Source of the DNA: UBA1660 sp964462035
GTDB lineage: Bacteria > Myxococcota_A > Polyangia > Polyangiales > Houyiibacteriaceae
Reading direction: 5' to 3'
Assembly: GCA_964462035.1 (NCBI GenBank)
Contig: CAYXAP010000001.1
Location: 393,678-457,677, forward strand
DNA length: 64,000 bases
The position numbers and the translations under genes were made by a program. Within the stretch, counting starts at the first letter, position 1. Every line of letters begins with the position of its first letter. The notes under the pieces were generated by a model. The model ran no database searches and was not told the DNA's origin. It was given only the letters and a program-made list of their open reading frames with translations. Of this stretch, positions 34,153 through 43,386 are shown piece after piece.

Positions 34153-35277
34153 ATGAAGAATCAGTCTCCCGATGATGCCAGAACGAGCCTCACTTGGCTT
34201 CCGTTCGCCTGCATGGCGGCCATCGTCGCTGGCTGCGGCGCCAAGACGGACCTCGACATCGGCCAGGTCGAGCGCCCTCGCGACGGGTCGATCACCTTCG
34301 ACGCGACGACCCCGATGGACGGCGCGATCCAGCCCGACATGACCGTCGACATGGGCACGGACATGTACACCGACCCGGACATGTGGGTCCCCGAGTGCCC
34401 GGACTCCATCCGCGTGACCACCCGTGAAGCGTCGATCCCGGTCGACATCATCTTCGTGATCGACAACTCGGGCAGCATGCTCGACGACATCGAGAACATG
34501 CGCTCCAACATGGAGATCTTCTGGAGCGGTCTCTCCGCCGCCAACGTGGACGCCCACGTGATCTTCGTGACCCAGGAGGGGTTCGCGCCCACGCCGCCGC
34601 CCGCCTTCAGCGGCCGCTTCTACCCAGTCGGTGAGCGCGTGAACTCTCACGACGGCCTCTTCAAGCTCCTCTCGCAGTTCGACACCTACTCACGATGGCT
34701 CCGGCCGGACGCCATCACGCACTTCGTCGGCATCACCGACGACGACGCGAACGTGGGTGACGGCGAGGTCTTCCTCGAGACGATGACCGACCTGCTCGGC
34801 CACGACTTCACGTTCCACTCGGTCGCCTCCGAGCGGATTCGGCCCAGCCCCGCCAACCCCAGCGGCGCGTGCGTGCACAGCAGCGGCTTCGCCTACAGCC
34901 CCGGCTACGAGTGGTACTACCTCAGCGACGAGACCGGCGGCATCAAGCTCAGCATCTGCGAGGAAGACTGGTCGCGGCTGCTCCCGCCGCTCACCGAGGA
35001 GATCGCGGTCCGCATCCCGATCCCCTGCGGCTACCGGCTGCCGACCCCGCCGCCGCCAGGCATCACGTACCGCGAAGAAGACTTCACCGTCCTCTTCGAA
35101 GAGGATGCCGGGCCACTCCGTGTCATCCCGCGCGACGGCACCGGCACCTGCGCCTCTGGCGGCTGGAACTACGCGGAAGCATCCGAGCGCATCGAGCTCT
35201 GCGACACCACCTGCACCGAGCTGATGGCCCTCGACGGTCGCGTCGACATCGACCTCGGCTGCAGCATGGTCCGCTGA
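34153..35277 (+). CDS. von Willebrand factor A-like lipoprotein
   Basis: A 374-residue protein. The signal ends in the lipobox VAGC and is followed by an Asp-rich linker with DMTVDMGTDMYTDPDMW. A von Willebrand A-type domain begins at about residue 100 with VDIIFVIDNSGSM, the metal-binding MIDAS sequence, and continues with VDAHVIFVTQEGF and HFVGITDDDAN. The C-terminal part (IPCGYRLPTPPPPGITYREED; ERIELCDTTCTELMAL) has Cys that may form disulfides. Such proteins bind ligands at the surface; a role in adhesion or signalling is inferred. Confidence 0.75.
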   Translation: MKNQSPDDARTSLTWLPFACMAAIVAGCGAKTDLDIGQVERPRDGSITFDATTPMDGAIQPDMTVDMGTDMYTDPDMWVPECPDSIRVTTREASIPVDIIFVIDNSGSMLDDIENMRSNMEIFWSGLSAANVDAHVIFVTQEGFAPTPPPAFSGRFYPVGERVNSHDGLFKLLSQFDTYSRWLRPDAITHFVGITDDDANVGDGEVFLETMTDLLGHDFTFHSVASERIRPSPANPSGACVHSSGFAYSPGYEWYYLSDETGGIKLSICEEDWSRLLPPLTEEIAVRIPIPCGYRLPTPPPPGITYREEDFTVLFEEDAGPLRVIPRDGTGTCASGGWNYAEASERIELCDTTCTELMALDGRVDIDLGCSMVR

Positions 35278-35281
35278 GCTC

Positions 35282-35341
35282 GAGCGCATCTCGAGCCCCT
35301 CGCCGCCGCTACGCGGCCCCGATGGGTTTTGAGATGCGCTC
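35282..35341. repeat. Long nested inverted repeat at the methyltransferase start
   Basis: Perfect 11-base arms GAGCGCATCTC (35282-35292) and GAGATGCGCTC (35331-35341) enclose 38 bases with an inner CCGC-TAC-GCGG hairpin. It spans the space after the vWA gene stop and overlaps the ATG at 35334 of the next gene, so it can act as a terminator for the first gene or affect initiation of the second. Confidence 0.6.
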
Positions 35342-35972
35342 AGTTCGCGTACCCTCCGCCACCTTGAAACGGGCCCCCGAAGAGTTCGACGCCGCGTACT
35401 ACCAGCGGCACTACGAAGACCCCGACAGCTGCGCCTCCGACCAGGAGGCGGTCACGCTGCTCGGCGACTTCGTCTTCGCCTATCTGGACTACCTCCACGT
35501 CGACGTGGACTCCGCGCTCGACCTCGGCTGCGGCTTCGGCCACTGGAAGTCGGTCGTCACGGAGCACGCCCCCGAGGCGAGCTACCGCGGTGTCGAGTGG
35601 AGCCCCTACCTCTGCGAGAAGCTCGGGTGGGAGCGGGGCTCGGTCATCGACTACGAGGGCGAACCCGCCGACCTCGTCATCTGTCAGGGCGTGCTCCAGT
35701 ACCTCGACGACGGGGAAGCCGAGGCCGCCATCGGGCGGCTGCACGCGCTGACCAAGACCGCGCTCTATCTCGAGGTGCTGACCCAGCAGGATCTGGAGAT
35801 CGCCTGCGACCGCTCGCGGACCGACGACGAGGTCTACCTCCGCACCGGCAAGTGGTACTGGCAAGCACTGGCCGGAAAGTTCATCGCCGTCGGCGGCGGT
35901 CTCTTCCTCCCCTGCGACACGGATGTGCCGCTCTTCGAGCTCGAGTCGCTCGACCCCCGCTCCGTCCGGTAG
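35334..35972 (+). CDS. SAM-dependent methyltransferase
   Basis: About 212 residues. The class I fold is recognised by SALDLGCGFGHWKSVV (SAM motif I), an acidic YRGVEWSP at the end of strand 2, ADLVICQGVLQYL (motif IV) and a following helix. The substrate is unknown. The start is uncertain because ATG 35322 and ATG 35334 lie inside an inverted repeat; TTG 35364 is also possible. Confidence 0.7.
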   Translation: MRSVRVPSATLKRAPEEFDAAYYQRHYEDPDSCASDQEAVTLLGDFVFAYLDYLHVDVDSALDLGCGFGHWKSVVTEHAPEASYRGVEWSPYLCEKLGWERGSVIDYEGEPADLVICQGVLQYLDDGEAEAAIGRLHALTKTALYLEVLTQQDLEIACDRSRTDDEVYLRTGKWYWQALAGKFIAVGGGLFLPCDTDVPLFELESLDPRSVR

Positions 35973-36014
35973 TGCCCGATAGCGTTCGAGCCGGGGGAGT
36001 GTTAACCCACCGGC

Positions 36015-36419
36015 GTGCAGACCCTCGACGACGTCCGCGAGACCTTCGCCTTCCTCGACGATTGGACGGAGAAGTATCGCTACCTGATCGAGCTCGGGGC
36101 GGAGCTCGAGCCGATGCCCGACGAGCTCAAGGTCGACGAGCACAAGGTGAAGGGCTGCATGAGCCAGGTCTGGCTCGTGGGTAGCACCCAGGACGATGGG
36201 AAGCTCCACTTCCTCGCGGACAGCGACGCGCACATCGTCCGCGGGCTCGTCGCGCTGGTGCTCATGATCTTCGGCGGCAAGACGCCGGCGGAGGTTCAGG
36301 CGCTGGACGCCAAGGCGGTCCTCGCGGAGCTCGAGCTCGACAAGCACCTGAGCCCCGGCCGCAGCAACGGCCTGCACTCGATGATCGGGCGCATCCAGTC
36401 GCTCGCTGCCGCGAGCTAG
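36015..36419 (+). CDS. sufE: SufE-family sulfur-transfer protein
   Basis: A 134-residue protein. SufE accepts sulfur from the cysteine desulfurase SufS and passes it on for iron-sulfur cluster assembly. The acceptor Cys48 is in the expected motif VKGCMSQVW, and the rest of the small domain (LALVLMIFGGKTPAEVQALD, LSPGRSNGLHSMI) matches. The start is GTG 36015. No suf genes are next to it, which is common for separated sufE copies. Confidence 0.9.
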   Translation: MQTLDDVRETFAFLDDWTEKYRYLIELGAELEPMPDELKVDEHKVKGCMSQVWLVGSTQDDGKLHFLADSDAHIVRGLVALVLMIFGGKTPAEVQALDAKAVLAELELDKHLSPGRSNGLHSMIGRIQSLAAAS

Positions 36420-36422
36420 GGC

Positions 36423-38228
36423 TCAGCCGCCCGGCGCCACACGCGCCATCACCGCCGCGAGCACGATCGAGGCCGCGGTCCCGACGCCGAAGAGCCTCAA
36501 CGCCTCGTCGGGGACGAGGAGCATCGCGATGCCCGCCGCGAGCATCACCAGGCCGATCCACGTGACCCAACGCAGGAGCGTGAGGCCGCCCATGAAGCAG
36601 ATGCCTGCGAGCGTGAAGCTGTTGGACGCGAGCACGTGGACCAGATCGATCGGTATCCAGATCGAGACTACTCGCGGGACCATGACCAGAGTCGCGGCGA
36701 TGAAGAGCATGCCGATCAGCTGACGGCTGAAGGTGTTGGTCAGCACCTCCCGTCGCAACGCCACCACCAGCACGACGAGCAAACCGACCAGGAGTCCGCC
36801 GTACCCGACCGTCTCGAGCGGCGTGGCGCTGCCTTCCTTCACGGACACGAGGATCAGCATGATCACGCCGAAGACGGCGAGGATGCTCAGGGCGAAGGCC
36901 CTCGACCGCGTGCCGACGTTCGGGTCCCGCTCCCGAGCGAAGGCTTCGAGGGCCTCGGCCTTGGCCCGCCGGTCGGCGAGCAGCTGGTCCAGCCATTCCT
37001 GAGTCGCCTTCGCCGTCACGTTCTCCGGCCATGATTGGAGCGCCTGCTCCAGCGCGAAGCGGACCTCGGCGAAGCGCTCGTCGATCGCGCGCCGTTGGGC
37101 GTCATCCGGAGCATCGAGGGCGAGCAGCTCCTCGAGCGACTCGAGCCGTTCCTTCGCGCGTTCCGTCAGGTGCACCGAGTCTTCGTGTTCGCGGAAGTCG
37201 AGCAGCGCTCGGCGGAACGCTTTCGCGGTCTGCGGTCGGGCGCTCGGGTCTTTCGCGCACGCACGGTTCGTCAGGTCGGCCAGCTCCTCTGGCACGTCGA
37301 GGTCGTAGCGCGCCGGCTCGGAGGCGTGCGCGTGGAGCAGCGCCTCGACGCTGGTTCGGGCGTCGTGGCGAAGCTCCCCGGTCAGGAGCTCGTGGAGGAC
37401 CGCGCCGAGCAAGTAGACGTCGGTGCGCTCGTCCACCACGCCGCCGGCCGCCATCTCCGGCGCCATGTAGCCGAGGGTTCCGCACAGTCGGCCGTTCGTG
37501 TCTTCGCCAGTCTCCGTCGCGATGCCCCAGTCGGCGACGTAGACGTCGCCATAGCGACCGATGAGCACGTTCTCGGGCTTGAGATCGCGGTGTACGATCC
37601 CGCGGCTGTGCGCGAAATGCACCGCGTTGCAGACCTGCATGAGGATCTGCAGGTGGCCCGGGAGGCGGTTCTCCGGAGAGCCCTCCCAACCGTCCCATCC
37701 TTCGTGGCTCGGGTCCGCCAGGAGCTCGTCCCAGGACACGCCCTCGATCCGCTTCATCACCAGCGCCGGTCGATCGGCGGAGTCGAGGCCGAGCGCGTGG
37801 ACGGGGACGATCGAGGGGTGCTCGAGCTGACCGGTGATGCGCCCCTCGAAGAGGAGCGCTTCGCGCGCGGACTCGGGGGCGCCGTCCTTTGCCGTCTTCA
37901 CCGCCACGTCGCGGTCGAGCGAGTGCTGTCGCGTCAGGAACACGCGCCCCATGCCGCCCTCGCCGATGATCCCGCGGACCTCGAGGTCGGCGCTCCGGAG
38001 GTCCCCCGCTGCACCGCCCGTGGCCGGTTGGCTCCCCCGCAGGTCCACGGTGATCCGTGGGAGCGGGCGCGACTCGGAGCTGGCGCTCGGTGGGGCCGCG
38101 AGGGTCTCGTTGAGTGACTCGTCGCCACCGATCGGCCGAATCGTCGCGGCCACCGCGAGCTCCGTCTCGGCGATGCCGGTCGCCTTCAGCTTCGCGCGGG
38201 CGTCGGCCTCGGTGAGCGCTCCCTCCAT
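36423..38228 (-). CDS. Ser/Thr protein kinase with a six-helix membrane tail
   Basis: A 601-residue protein. Kinase domain: GEGGMGRVFLTRQ, AVKTAKD, HRDLKPENVLIG, then VADWGIA instead of DFG (DWG), APEM. A coiled or helical region (DAQRRAIDERFAEVRFALEQALQSW) follows, then six hydrophobic helices from about residue 450 on (AFALSILAVFGVIMLILVS; FIAATLVMVPRVVSIWIPI; AAGIAMLLVPDEAL). The DWG variant is seen in some bacterial kinases and does not by itself imply inactivity. ATG 38228 is used since an upstream extension is not protein-like. The divergent neighbour is an alpha/beta hydrolase. Confidence 0.85.
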   Translation of the reverse strand: MEGALTEADARAKLKATGIAETELAVAATIRPIGGDESLNETLAAPPSASSESRPLPRITVDLRGSQPATGGAAGDLRSADLEVRGIIGEGGMGRVFLTRQHSLDRDVAVKTAKDGAPESAREALLFEGRITGQLEHPSIVPVHALGLDSADRPALVMKRIEGVSWDELLADPSHEGWDGWEGSPENRLPGHLQILMQVCNAVHFAHSRGIVHRDLKPENVLIGRYGDVYVADWGIATETGEDTNGRLCGTLGYMAPEMAAGGVVDERTDVYLLGAVLHELLTGELRHDARTSVEALLHAHASEPARYDLDVPEELADLTNRACAKDPSARPQTAKAFRRALLDFREHEDSVHLTERAKERLESLEELLALDAPDDAQRRAIDERFAEVRFALEQALQSWPENVTAKATQEWLDQLLADRRAKAEALEAFARERDPNVGTRSRAFALSILAVFGVIMLILVSVKEGSATPLETVGYGGLLVGLLVVLVVALRREVLTNTFSRQLIGMLFIAATLVMVPRVVSIWIPIDLVHVLASNSFTLAGICFMGGLTLLRWVTWIGLVMLAAGIAMLLVPDEALRLFGVGTAASIVLAAVMARVAPGG

Positions 38229-38284
38229 CCGCAGCGAGTATAGAGGGAATTGACCCCGCTCCGTGGTGCGTCCATGTCCCAGCC

Positions 38285-39115
38285 ATGAGTGATCGCCCCG
38301 AGCCGCGCACCGTTCAGGCCAACGGACTCCGCTTCGCGTACCTCGAAGAAGGCGAGGGACCGCTCGCACTCGCGCTCCACGGGTTCCCCGATACGCCCCA
38401 CAGCTGGGACCACCTCCGGCCGCGCCTGGCGAGGGCCGGCTATCGCGTGGTCACGCCTTGGACCCGCGGCTACCACCCGACCGAAGCGCCGGCGGAAGAC
38501 GCGGACCAGCGCACCCTCGCCGAGGACGCGCTCGCGCTGATCGACGTGCTCGGCGACGATGGACGATGCGCCCTCCTCATCGGTCACGACTGGGGCGCGA
38601 GCGCTGCCTACGGCGCAGCCGCGCTCGCACCCGAGCGCATCGATCGGCTCGTCACCATCGGCATCCCCCACCCCCGTTCGCTGAAGCCACAGCTGAGCAA
38701 GCTGTGGACCGTCCGGCACTTCTTCGCGTTCAAGATGCCCGGGGCGCCGGGTCGGTTCGCCAAGAACGAGTTCGCCGCGCTTACGCCGCTCTGCCTGCGC
38801 TGGTCGCCGACCTGGGAGCTCACGAACCAGGAGCTCGCGCCCGTGCGCGAGTGCTTCTCGCACCCCGAGGCGTTGAACGCGGCCTTCGGCTACTACCGCA
38901 AGATGCCGCTCTCTCCGCCGGACCACATCGGCACCATCGACGTGCCGACGATCAGCTTCGCCGGAACCGACGACCCCATCGTCGACGTCGACAACTACGA
39001 GAGCGCTGCGCGCTTCTACTCGGCGGACTACGCCGTAGAGACGATGCCTGGCGGGCACTTCATGCACCGCGAGCACCCGGAGGTGTTCGCCGAGAAGCTC
39101 CTCGCCCGCCTCTGA
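38285..39115 (+). CDS. Alpha/beta hydrolase, epoxide-hydrolase-like
   Basis: A 276-residue protein. The oxyanion motif HGFPDTPHSW and the nucleophile elbow GHDWGASAAYG with Asp (typical of epoxide hydrolases and haloalkane dehalogenases) are clear. Later DDPIVDVDN supplies the acid region, and GGHFMHREHPEVF contains the His of the triad. A conserved cap region with FFAFKMPGAPGRFAKNEF lies between them. The natural substrate is unknown. Confidence 0.85.
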   Translation: MSDRPEPRTVQANGLRFAYLEEGEGPLALALHGFPDTPHSWDHLRPRLARAGYRVVTPWTRGYHPTEAPAEDADQRTLAEDALALIDVLGDDGRCALLIGHDWGASAAYGAAALAPERIDRLVTIGIPHPRSLKPQLSKLWTVRHFFAFKMPGAPGRFAKNEFAALTPLCLRWSPTWELTNQELAPVRECFSHPEALNAAFGYYRKMPLSPPDHIGTIDVPTISFAGTDDPIVDVDNYESAARFYSADYAVETMPGGHFMHREHPEVFAEKLLARL

Positions 39116-39121
39116 GCGAAT

Positions 39122-40837
39122 TCAGCGCAGCTGACTCTGCAGCTGCTCGAGTCGGCGTCGTTCGTCGCGGTTGGCGCTGCTCATCCGCGCCTGGATCACG
39201 CTCTGGATCTCGCTTCGGCTGTACGCGGTGGTGATCAAGGACTGCGCGGCGCTCCGAAGTCGGCCCGTGTTGGCGATCGATGCCTCCACCAGGTGATCCT
39301 TCATCGACGCATCGTGTCGCATGTTCGGGTCCCGCTCGTAGGCGTCGCGATACTCGCCGACCGCGTCGGTCAGCGCTCGGCCGTTGCCATAGGAGCGCCC
39401 CAGCAGGAGGTGCGGGCGGGGGTCTTCCGGGTTTCGACGCGAGTAGCGGAGGAGCTGGCCTTCGATGCTCCGCGGGAGCCGGCGGCTCGAGCGCATCAAG
39501 CGCACGTGCGCTGCCTGCACTTCGCGGGGGAGCTGCCCCTGCCAGCTCCACGGACTGGCGCTCGCCTCCATCGACGGCGTGGCTTCCATCGACGGCGTGG
39601 CGGCCATCGTTGCCGCCTCCATGTTCGGCGTGGCTTCCATCGTCGGCGCCATGGTCGCGGGATTCATCGTGGCCGGATTCATGGCCGTCGGTACGGCGGG
39701 GCGCGCGATCGGCGGCGTCACGGAAGGGGTGTCGGGGCCGTTCCAGTCGACGATGAGAAAGACCAAGATCGCCACGACCGCCAGACCGCCGGCGCCGGCG
39801 ATCCACACGACCTTGGGGACCTGCTTGCCCGCCTTCATCAGGGTCTGCGCGGCGTGCTTCCCGCTGGCGATCGTCAGACCAGGGCCGACGGTGAGACCAC
39901 TCGATGGATGGGACGCCCGCTCGGTCGGGACCGGGAGTCGCTCGAACGCCTGGAGCATCTCTCCCGCGTTCGTGAAGCGGGTGTGTCGGTCCTTGGCCAG
40001 CGCCTTCGCGAGGAAGGCCTCGAGCTCCGGCGGCACGGTCAGATGGGCCGCGACCTGGCCGAGCGGCGGCGGCTCCTCCATCAGGTGGGCGCGCAGGAGC
40101 GCCGTGGGCTCCCGGTGGTCGAAGGGGCGGCGGCCGGCGAGCATCTCGTAGAGGATCAGCCCGGCCGCATAGGTGTCGGACGCGGGGATGGCTCCCTCCC
40201 CCGACGCCTGCTCCGGCGCCATGTAGGCGGGGGTGCCCAGGATGGCGCCCGCGCGGGTGAGCTGGGGGCCGCCGCGGGCCGAATCGTCGTCGAAGCGAGC
40301 CAGGCCGAAGTCGAGCACCTGCACGTGGATCGAGCCGTCGCCGAGGAAGCGGACCATCACGTTGGAGGGCTTGAGGTCCCGGTGGACCAGCCCCTCGGCG
40401 TGCGCGTGGCCGACCCCCCGGAGGAGCTGGCGGAAGACCTCGTAGGCCTGCTCGGGTGTGGGGCGGTTCGCCTCCAGCGCCTTGGCCAGGTCCTCGCCCT
40501 TGGCCAGCTCCATCACGATGAAGCGGGTCTCGCCGTCCACCCCGTAGTCGCTCACGGCGACGATGTTGGGGTGATGCAGCGCCGAGAGGGTCCTCGCCTC
40601 GCGCTCGAAGCGCTTCTTGATCGACTCCTTCTGGGCGAGCTCCTCGAGAAGGACCTTGAGCGCGACCTTTCGGCCCAGCGTCAGGTGCTCGGCGAGGAAG
40701 ATGCTCCCCATGCCACCCTCGCCGAGGGCACGCTCGATCCGATAGCGGCCGGCGATCTGCCGTCCGACCCACGGATCCTCGCGAGTCTCGGCTTCTTGGC
40801 CACTCCGCGGCGGCTTCACCGTTGGCCGTTCGACCAT
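39122..40837 (-). CDS. Ser/Thr protein kinase with Met-rich linker and TPR-like tail
   Basis: A 571-residue protein. Kinase: GEGGMGSIFLAEH, ALKVLLEE, HRDLKPSNVM, VLDFGLARF, YMAPEQASG. One membrane helix (VVWIAGAGGLAVVAILVFLIVDW) at about residue 345 is followed by a linker with repeated Met-Glu-Ala-Thr-Pro (MNPATMNPATMAPTMEATP and MEATPSMEASAS). The C-terminal 120 residues have TPR-like helices (NPEDPRPHLLLGRSYGNGRALTDAVGEY). Typical of a receptor kinase with an exported protein-binding tail. Confidence 0.85.
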   Translation of the reverse strand: MVERPTVKPPRSGQEAETREDPWVGRQIAGRYRIERALGEGGMGSIFLAEHLTLGRKVALKVLLEELAQKESIKKRFEREARTLSALHHPNIVAVSDYGVDGETRFIVMELAKGEDLAKALEANRPTPEQAYEVFRQLLRGVGHAHAEGLVHRDLKPSNVMVRFLGDGSIHVQVLDFGLARFDDDSARGGPQLTRAGAILGTPAYMAPEQASGEGAIPASDTYAAGLILYEMLAGRRPFDHREPTALLRAHLMEEPPPLGQVAAHLTVPPELEAFLAKALAKDRHTRFTNAGEMLQAFERLPVPTERASHPSSGLTVGPGLTIASGKHAAQTLMKAGKQVPKVVWIAGAGGLAVVAILVFLIVDWNGPDTPSVTPPIARPAVPTAMNPATMNPATMAPTMEATPNMEAATMAATPSMEATPSMEASASPWSWQGQLPREVQAAHVRLMRSSRRLPRSIEGQLLRYSRRNPEDPRPHLLLGRSYGNGRALTDAVGEYRDAYERDPNMRHDASMKDHLVEASIANTGRLRSAAQSLITTAYSRSEIQSVIQARMSSANRDERRRLEQLQSQLR

Positions 40838-40901
40838 CCGGCAGAGGATCGGCGGTCGGCCGTTGGAGCGCAACCCCGACCCGGGACGGTTGGGCTTCCC
40901 T

Positions 40902-42527
40902 TCAGCCGCCGTCGAACGCGGCCTGGCAGATCGCCTGGGCTTCTTCGAGCAGCGCGCTCAGGTGCGCCTCGCCGCCAAAGCTCTCGGCGTAGATCTTGTA
41001 GATCGCTTCGGTCCCGCTCGGCCGCGCCGCGAACCAGCCGCTCTCGGCCACCACCTTCAGCCCACCAATGGCGGCGCCGTTCCCCGGGGCCTCCGTCAGC
41101 ACCGACTGAATCGCCTCACCGGCGAGCTTCTCGGCGGTCACCGCGCTCGGCCCGAGGGCCTTGAGGGCCGCCTTCTGCTCCGGCGTCGCCGGGGCGTCCA
41201 CCCGGCGATAGGTCGGCCGACCGAAGCGCTCCGCCAGCCCGTCGTAGACGGCCTGTGGGTCTTTGCCGCCGGTCGCCATGACCTCGGCCAGGAGCAGGTC
41301 CATCACGAAGCCGTCCTTGTCGGTGGTCCAGGTCCGGCCGTCCTTGCGGAGGAAGGTCGCCCCGGCGCTCTCCTCACCGCCGAAGCCGATCGACTCGGCC
41401 ATCAAGCCGTCGACGAAGTGCTTGAAGCCCACGGGGGTCTCGACCACCTGGCGGCCGTGGTCCTTGGCGACCCGGTCGAGCATGCCACTCGTGACCACCG
41501 TCTTGCCGACTCCCTTGCCGTCCCACTGCCGCGTCCGAAGCAGGTGGTCGACGGCCACGGCCAGCACGTCGTTGGGTGCCATCAGCGACCCGGCGGCGAC
41601 GATGCCGTGGCGATCGTAGTCGGTGTCGTTGCCGACGCAGAGGTCGTAGTCGCCGGCGCGCGCGACCAACGAGGCCATGGCGTAGGGTGACGAGCAGTCC
41701 ATTCGGATCACGCCGTCGTGGTCCAACGTCATGAAGCGGAAGGTCGGATCCACCTCGGGGTTGAGGACGGTCAGGTCGATCTTCCAGCGCTCGGCGATCG
41801 GAGCCCAGTAGCCCACACCTGCGCCACCCATCGGGTCCACCCCGAGCCTCAGGCCGGAGCTCGCGATCGCCTCCATGTCGATCACCTCGCCCAGCGCCTC
41901 GACGTAGGGAGTCACGAAGTCGTGCTCGGTGATCGCGAGCCGAGCTCGAGCGATGGGCACGCGGAAGACCTGGTCGAGCTTGCCCGCGAGGTACTCGTTC
42001 GCGCGGTCCTCGATGTCGGCCGTGAGCTCTCCGCCTGCCGGGCCACCGTGCGGCGGGTCGTACTTGATGCCGCCGTCGCCCGGTGGGTTGTGGCTCGGTG
42101 TGATGACGATGCCGTCCGCGAACCCCTTCTCGCGTCCGCGGTTGTGCTCGAGGATCGCGAAGGAGACCGCCGGCGTCGGCGTGTAGGGGGTCGCAGCGAC
42201 CCGCACGTCGACCCCATTGGCGACCAACACTTCCACCACCGAGATCCACGCCGGTGTGCTCAGCGCGTGCGTGTCCTGGCCGACGTAGAGCGGCCCATCG
42301 ATGCCCTGCGCCTTGCGGTGGTCACAGACCGCCTGCGCCACCGCGAGCAGGTGCGCCTCGTTGAACGAGGCCTTCGGTGCCGAGCCCCGGTGCCCGCTGG
42401 TCCCGAAGCTCACCCGCTCCCCTCGCTCTCGCGGGTCGGGCTGGATCGTGTAGTAGGCCGCGATCAACGCCGGAACGTCGACGAGCTCGCTCGCCTCTGC
42501 CCGCTTCCCTGCACGCTCATGCACCAT
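40902..42527 (-). CDS. pgm: Phosphoglucomutase (alpha-D-glucose phosphate-specific)
   Basis: A 541-residue protein, the length of E. coli Pgm. It interconverts glucose-1-phosphate and glucose-6-phosphate. Active-site Ser is in ITPSHNPPGDGG, the Mg-binding loop reads GNDTDYDRHGIV, the sugar-binding segment GFGGEESAGATFLR, and the phosphate-binding loop FAARPSGTEAIYKIYAES. The start HERAGKRAEASELVDVPALI also matches. It feeds glycogen, trehalose or envelope polysaccharide, and links with zwf, pgl and fbp elsewhere in the window. Confidence 0.93.
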   Translation of the reverse strand: MVHERAGKRAEASELVDVPALIAAYYTIQPDPRERGERVSFGTSGHRGSAPKASFNEAHLLAVAQAVCDHRKAQGIDGPLYVGQDTHALSTPAWISVVEVLVANGVDVRVAATPYTPTPAVSFAILEHNRGREKGFADGIVITPSHNPPGDGGIKYDPPHGGPAGGELTADIEDRANEYLAGKLDQVFRVPIARARLAITEHDFVTPYVEALGEVIDMEAIASSGLRLGVDPMGGAGVGYWAPIAERWKIDLTVLNPEVDPTFRFMTLDHDGVIRMDCSSPYAMASLVARAGDYDLCVGNDTDYDRHGIVAAGSLMAPNDVLAVAVDHLLRTRQWDGKGVGKTVVTSGMLDRVAKDHGRQVVETPVGFKHFVDGLMAESIGFGGEESAGATFLRKDGRTWTTDKDGFVMDLLLAEVMATGGKDPQAVYDGLAERFGRPTYRRVDAPATPEQKAALKALGPSAVTAEKLAGEAIQSVLTEAPGNGAAIGGLKVVAESGWFAARPSGTEAIYKIYAESFGGEAHLSALLEEAQAICQAAFDGG

Positions 42528-42579
42528 CCCCCGCTCTTACCAGATGTCGTCGAACCCGGGGACGATCGTCGTCGTTGGG

Positions 42580-43359
42580 TCAGCGCGCGGCGAGGCGGAT
42601 GATGCGGTCGACGACGCCTGGCAGGACCGAATCGACCGCGTGTAGGACCTTGCTGCCGGGGTCGACCAGGATGAGCCAGTCCTTGGACTCCAGCTGCTTC
42701 AGGGTCGCGCCCACGATCTCCGCCGCGGTGTAGAGCTTCGAGAGCTTGTAGATCGGCGGCACCTTCGGGAGGTTCCGGACCATGGGCGTGTCCCCCGGTG
42801 GCGGGCAGAGGACCTTCACGTCCACGCGAGTCCCGGCCAGCTCGTCGCGGAGCGCCTGGCCGAAACCCACCACCGCGAACTTGCTCGCCGAGTACCCCGC
42901 GAGCTCTGGGAACCCCCGCAGACCGGCGACGCTCGCGGTCAGCATGAGCGTCGCGCGGCCACCTTGCGCTTCCTCGAGCTGCGGCAAGAGCGCCTGAGCC
43001 ACGTGCACCGAGCCGAGGTAGTTCACGTTCATCATCAGCGCGTAGTCCGCGGCCGAGACGCTCCTCGCCGGTCCCACCCGGAGTACCCCCGCGCAGTGGA
43101 TCGCGTGCGCCACCGCCCCCAGCTCGCTGCGCGTCGCCGCCGCCGCTCGCGTGACCGACTCCGGGTCGGTCACGTCGACCTCGATCACCGCGCTCCGTGT
43201 CCGCGCGATGCTCCGCTGGGTCTCGCGAGCCCCCGCCACGTCGCGGTCCCAGAGGGCCAGCGGCTCTCCTCGATCGGCCAGCCGCTGCGCGAACTCGCGG
43301 CCGAAACCGCTCGCCGCGCCCGTGATCACCCAGGTGCCCTTGGCCAACGCTCGCTTCAT
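42580..43359 (-). CDS. Short-chain dehydrogenase/reductase, 3-ketodihydrosphingosine-reductase-like
   Basis: A 259-residue protein. NAD(P)-binding motif TGAASGFG, NVNYLGSVH, active-site Ser in LTASVAG and YSASK catalytic pair are all present. The sequence around CPPPGDTPMV after the active site recalls the PPDTDTP motif of 3-ketodihydrosphingosine reductases (KDSR), making sphingolipid synthesis a possible role, with moderate weight. It lies 52 bases before pgm on the same strand and diverges from hemB. Confidence 0.8.
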   Translation of the reverse strand: MKRALAKGTWVITGAASGFGREFAQRLADRGEPLALWDRDVAGARETQRSIARTRSAVIEVDVTDPESVTRAAAATRSELGAVAHAIHCAGVLRVGPARSVSAADYALMMNVNYLGSVHVAQALLPQLEEAQGGRATLMLTASVAGLRGFPELAGYSASKFAVVGFGQALRDELAGTRVDVKVLCPPPGDTPMVRNLPKVPPIYKLSKLYTAAEIVGATLKQLESKDWLILVDPGSKVLHAVDSVLPGVVDRIIRLAAR

Positions 43360-43386
43360 GGCGCGGCATCATACATTCTCCCGGCC

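Noticed and set aside
36423..38228. DWG in place of DFG as evidence of a dead kinase
   Set aside because: All other catalytic residues are present and DWG variants can be active, so it is listed as a kinase.
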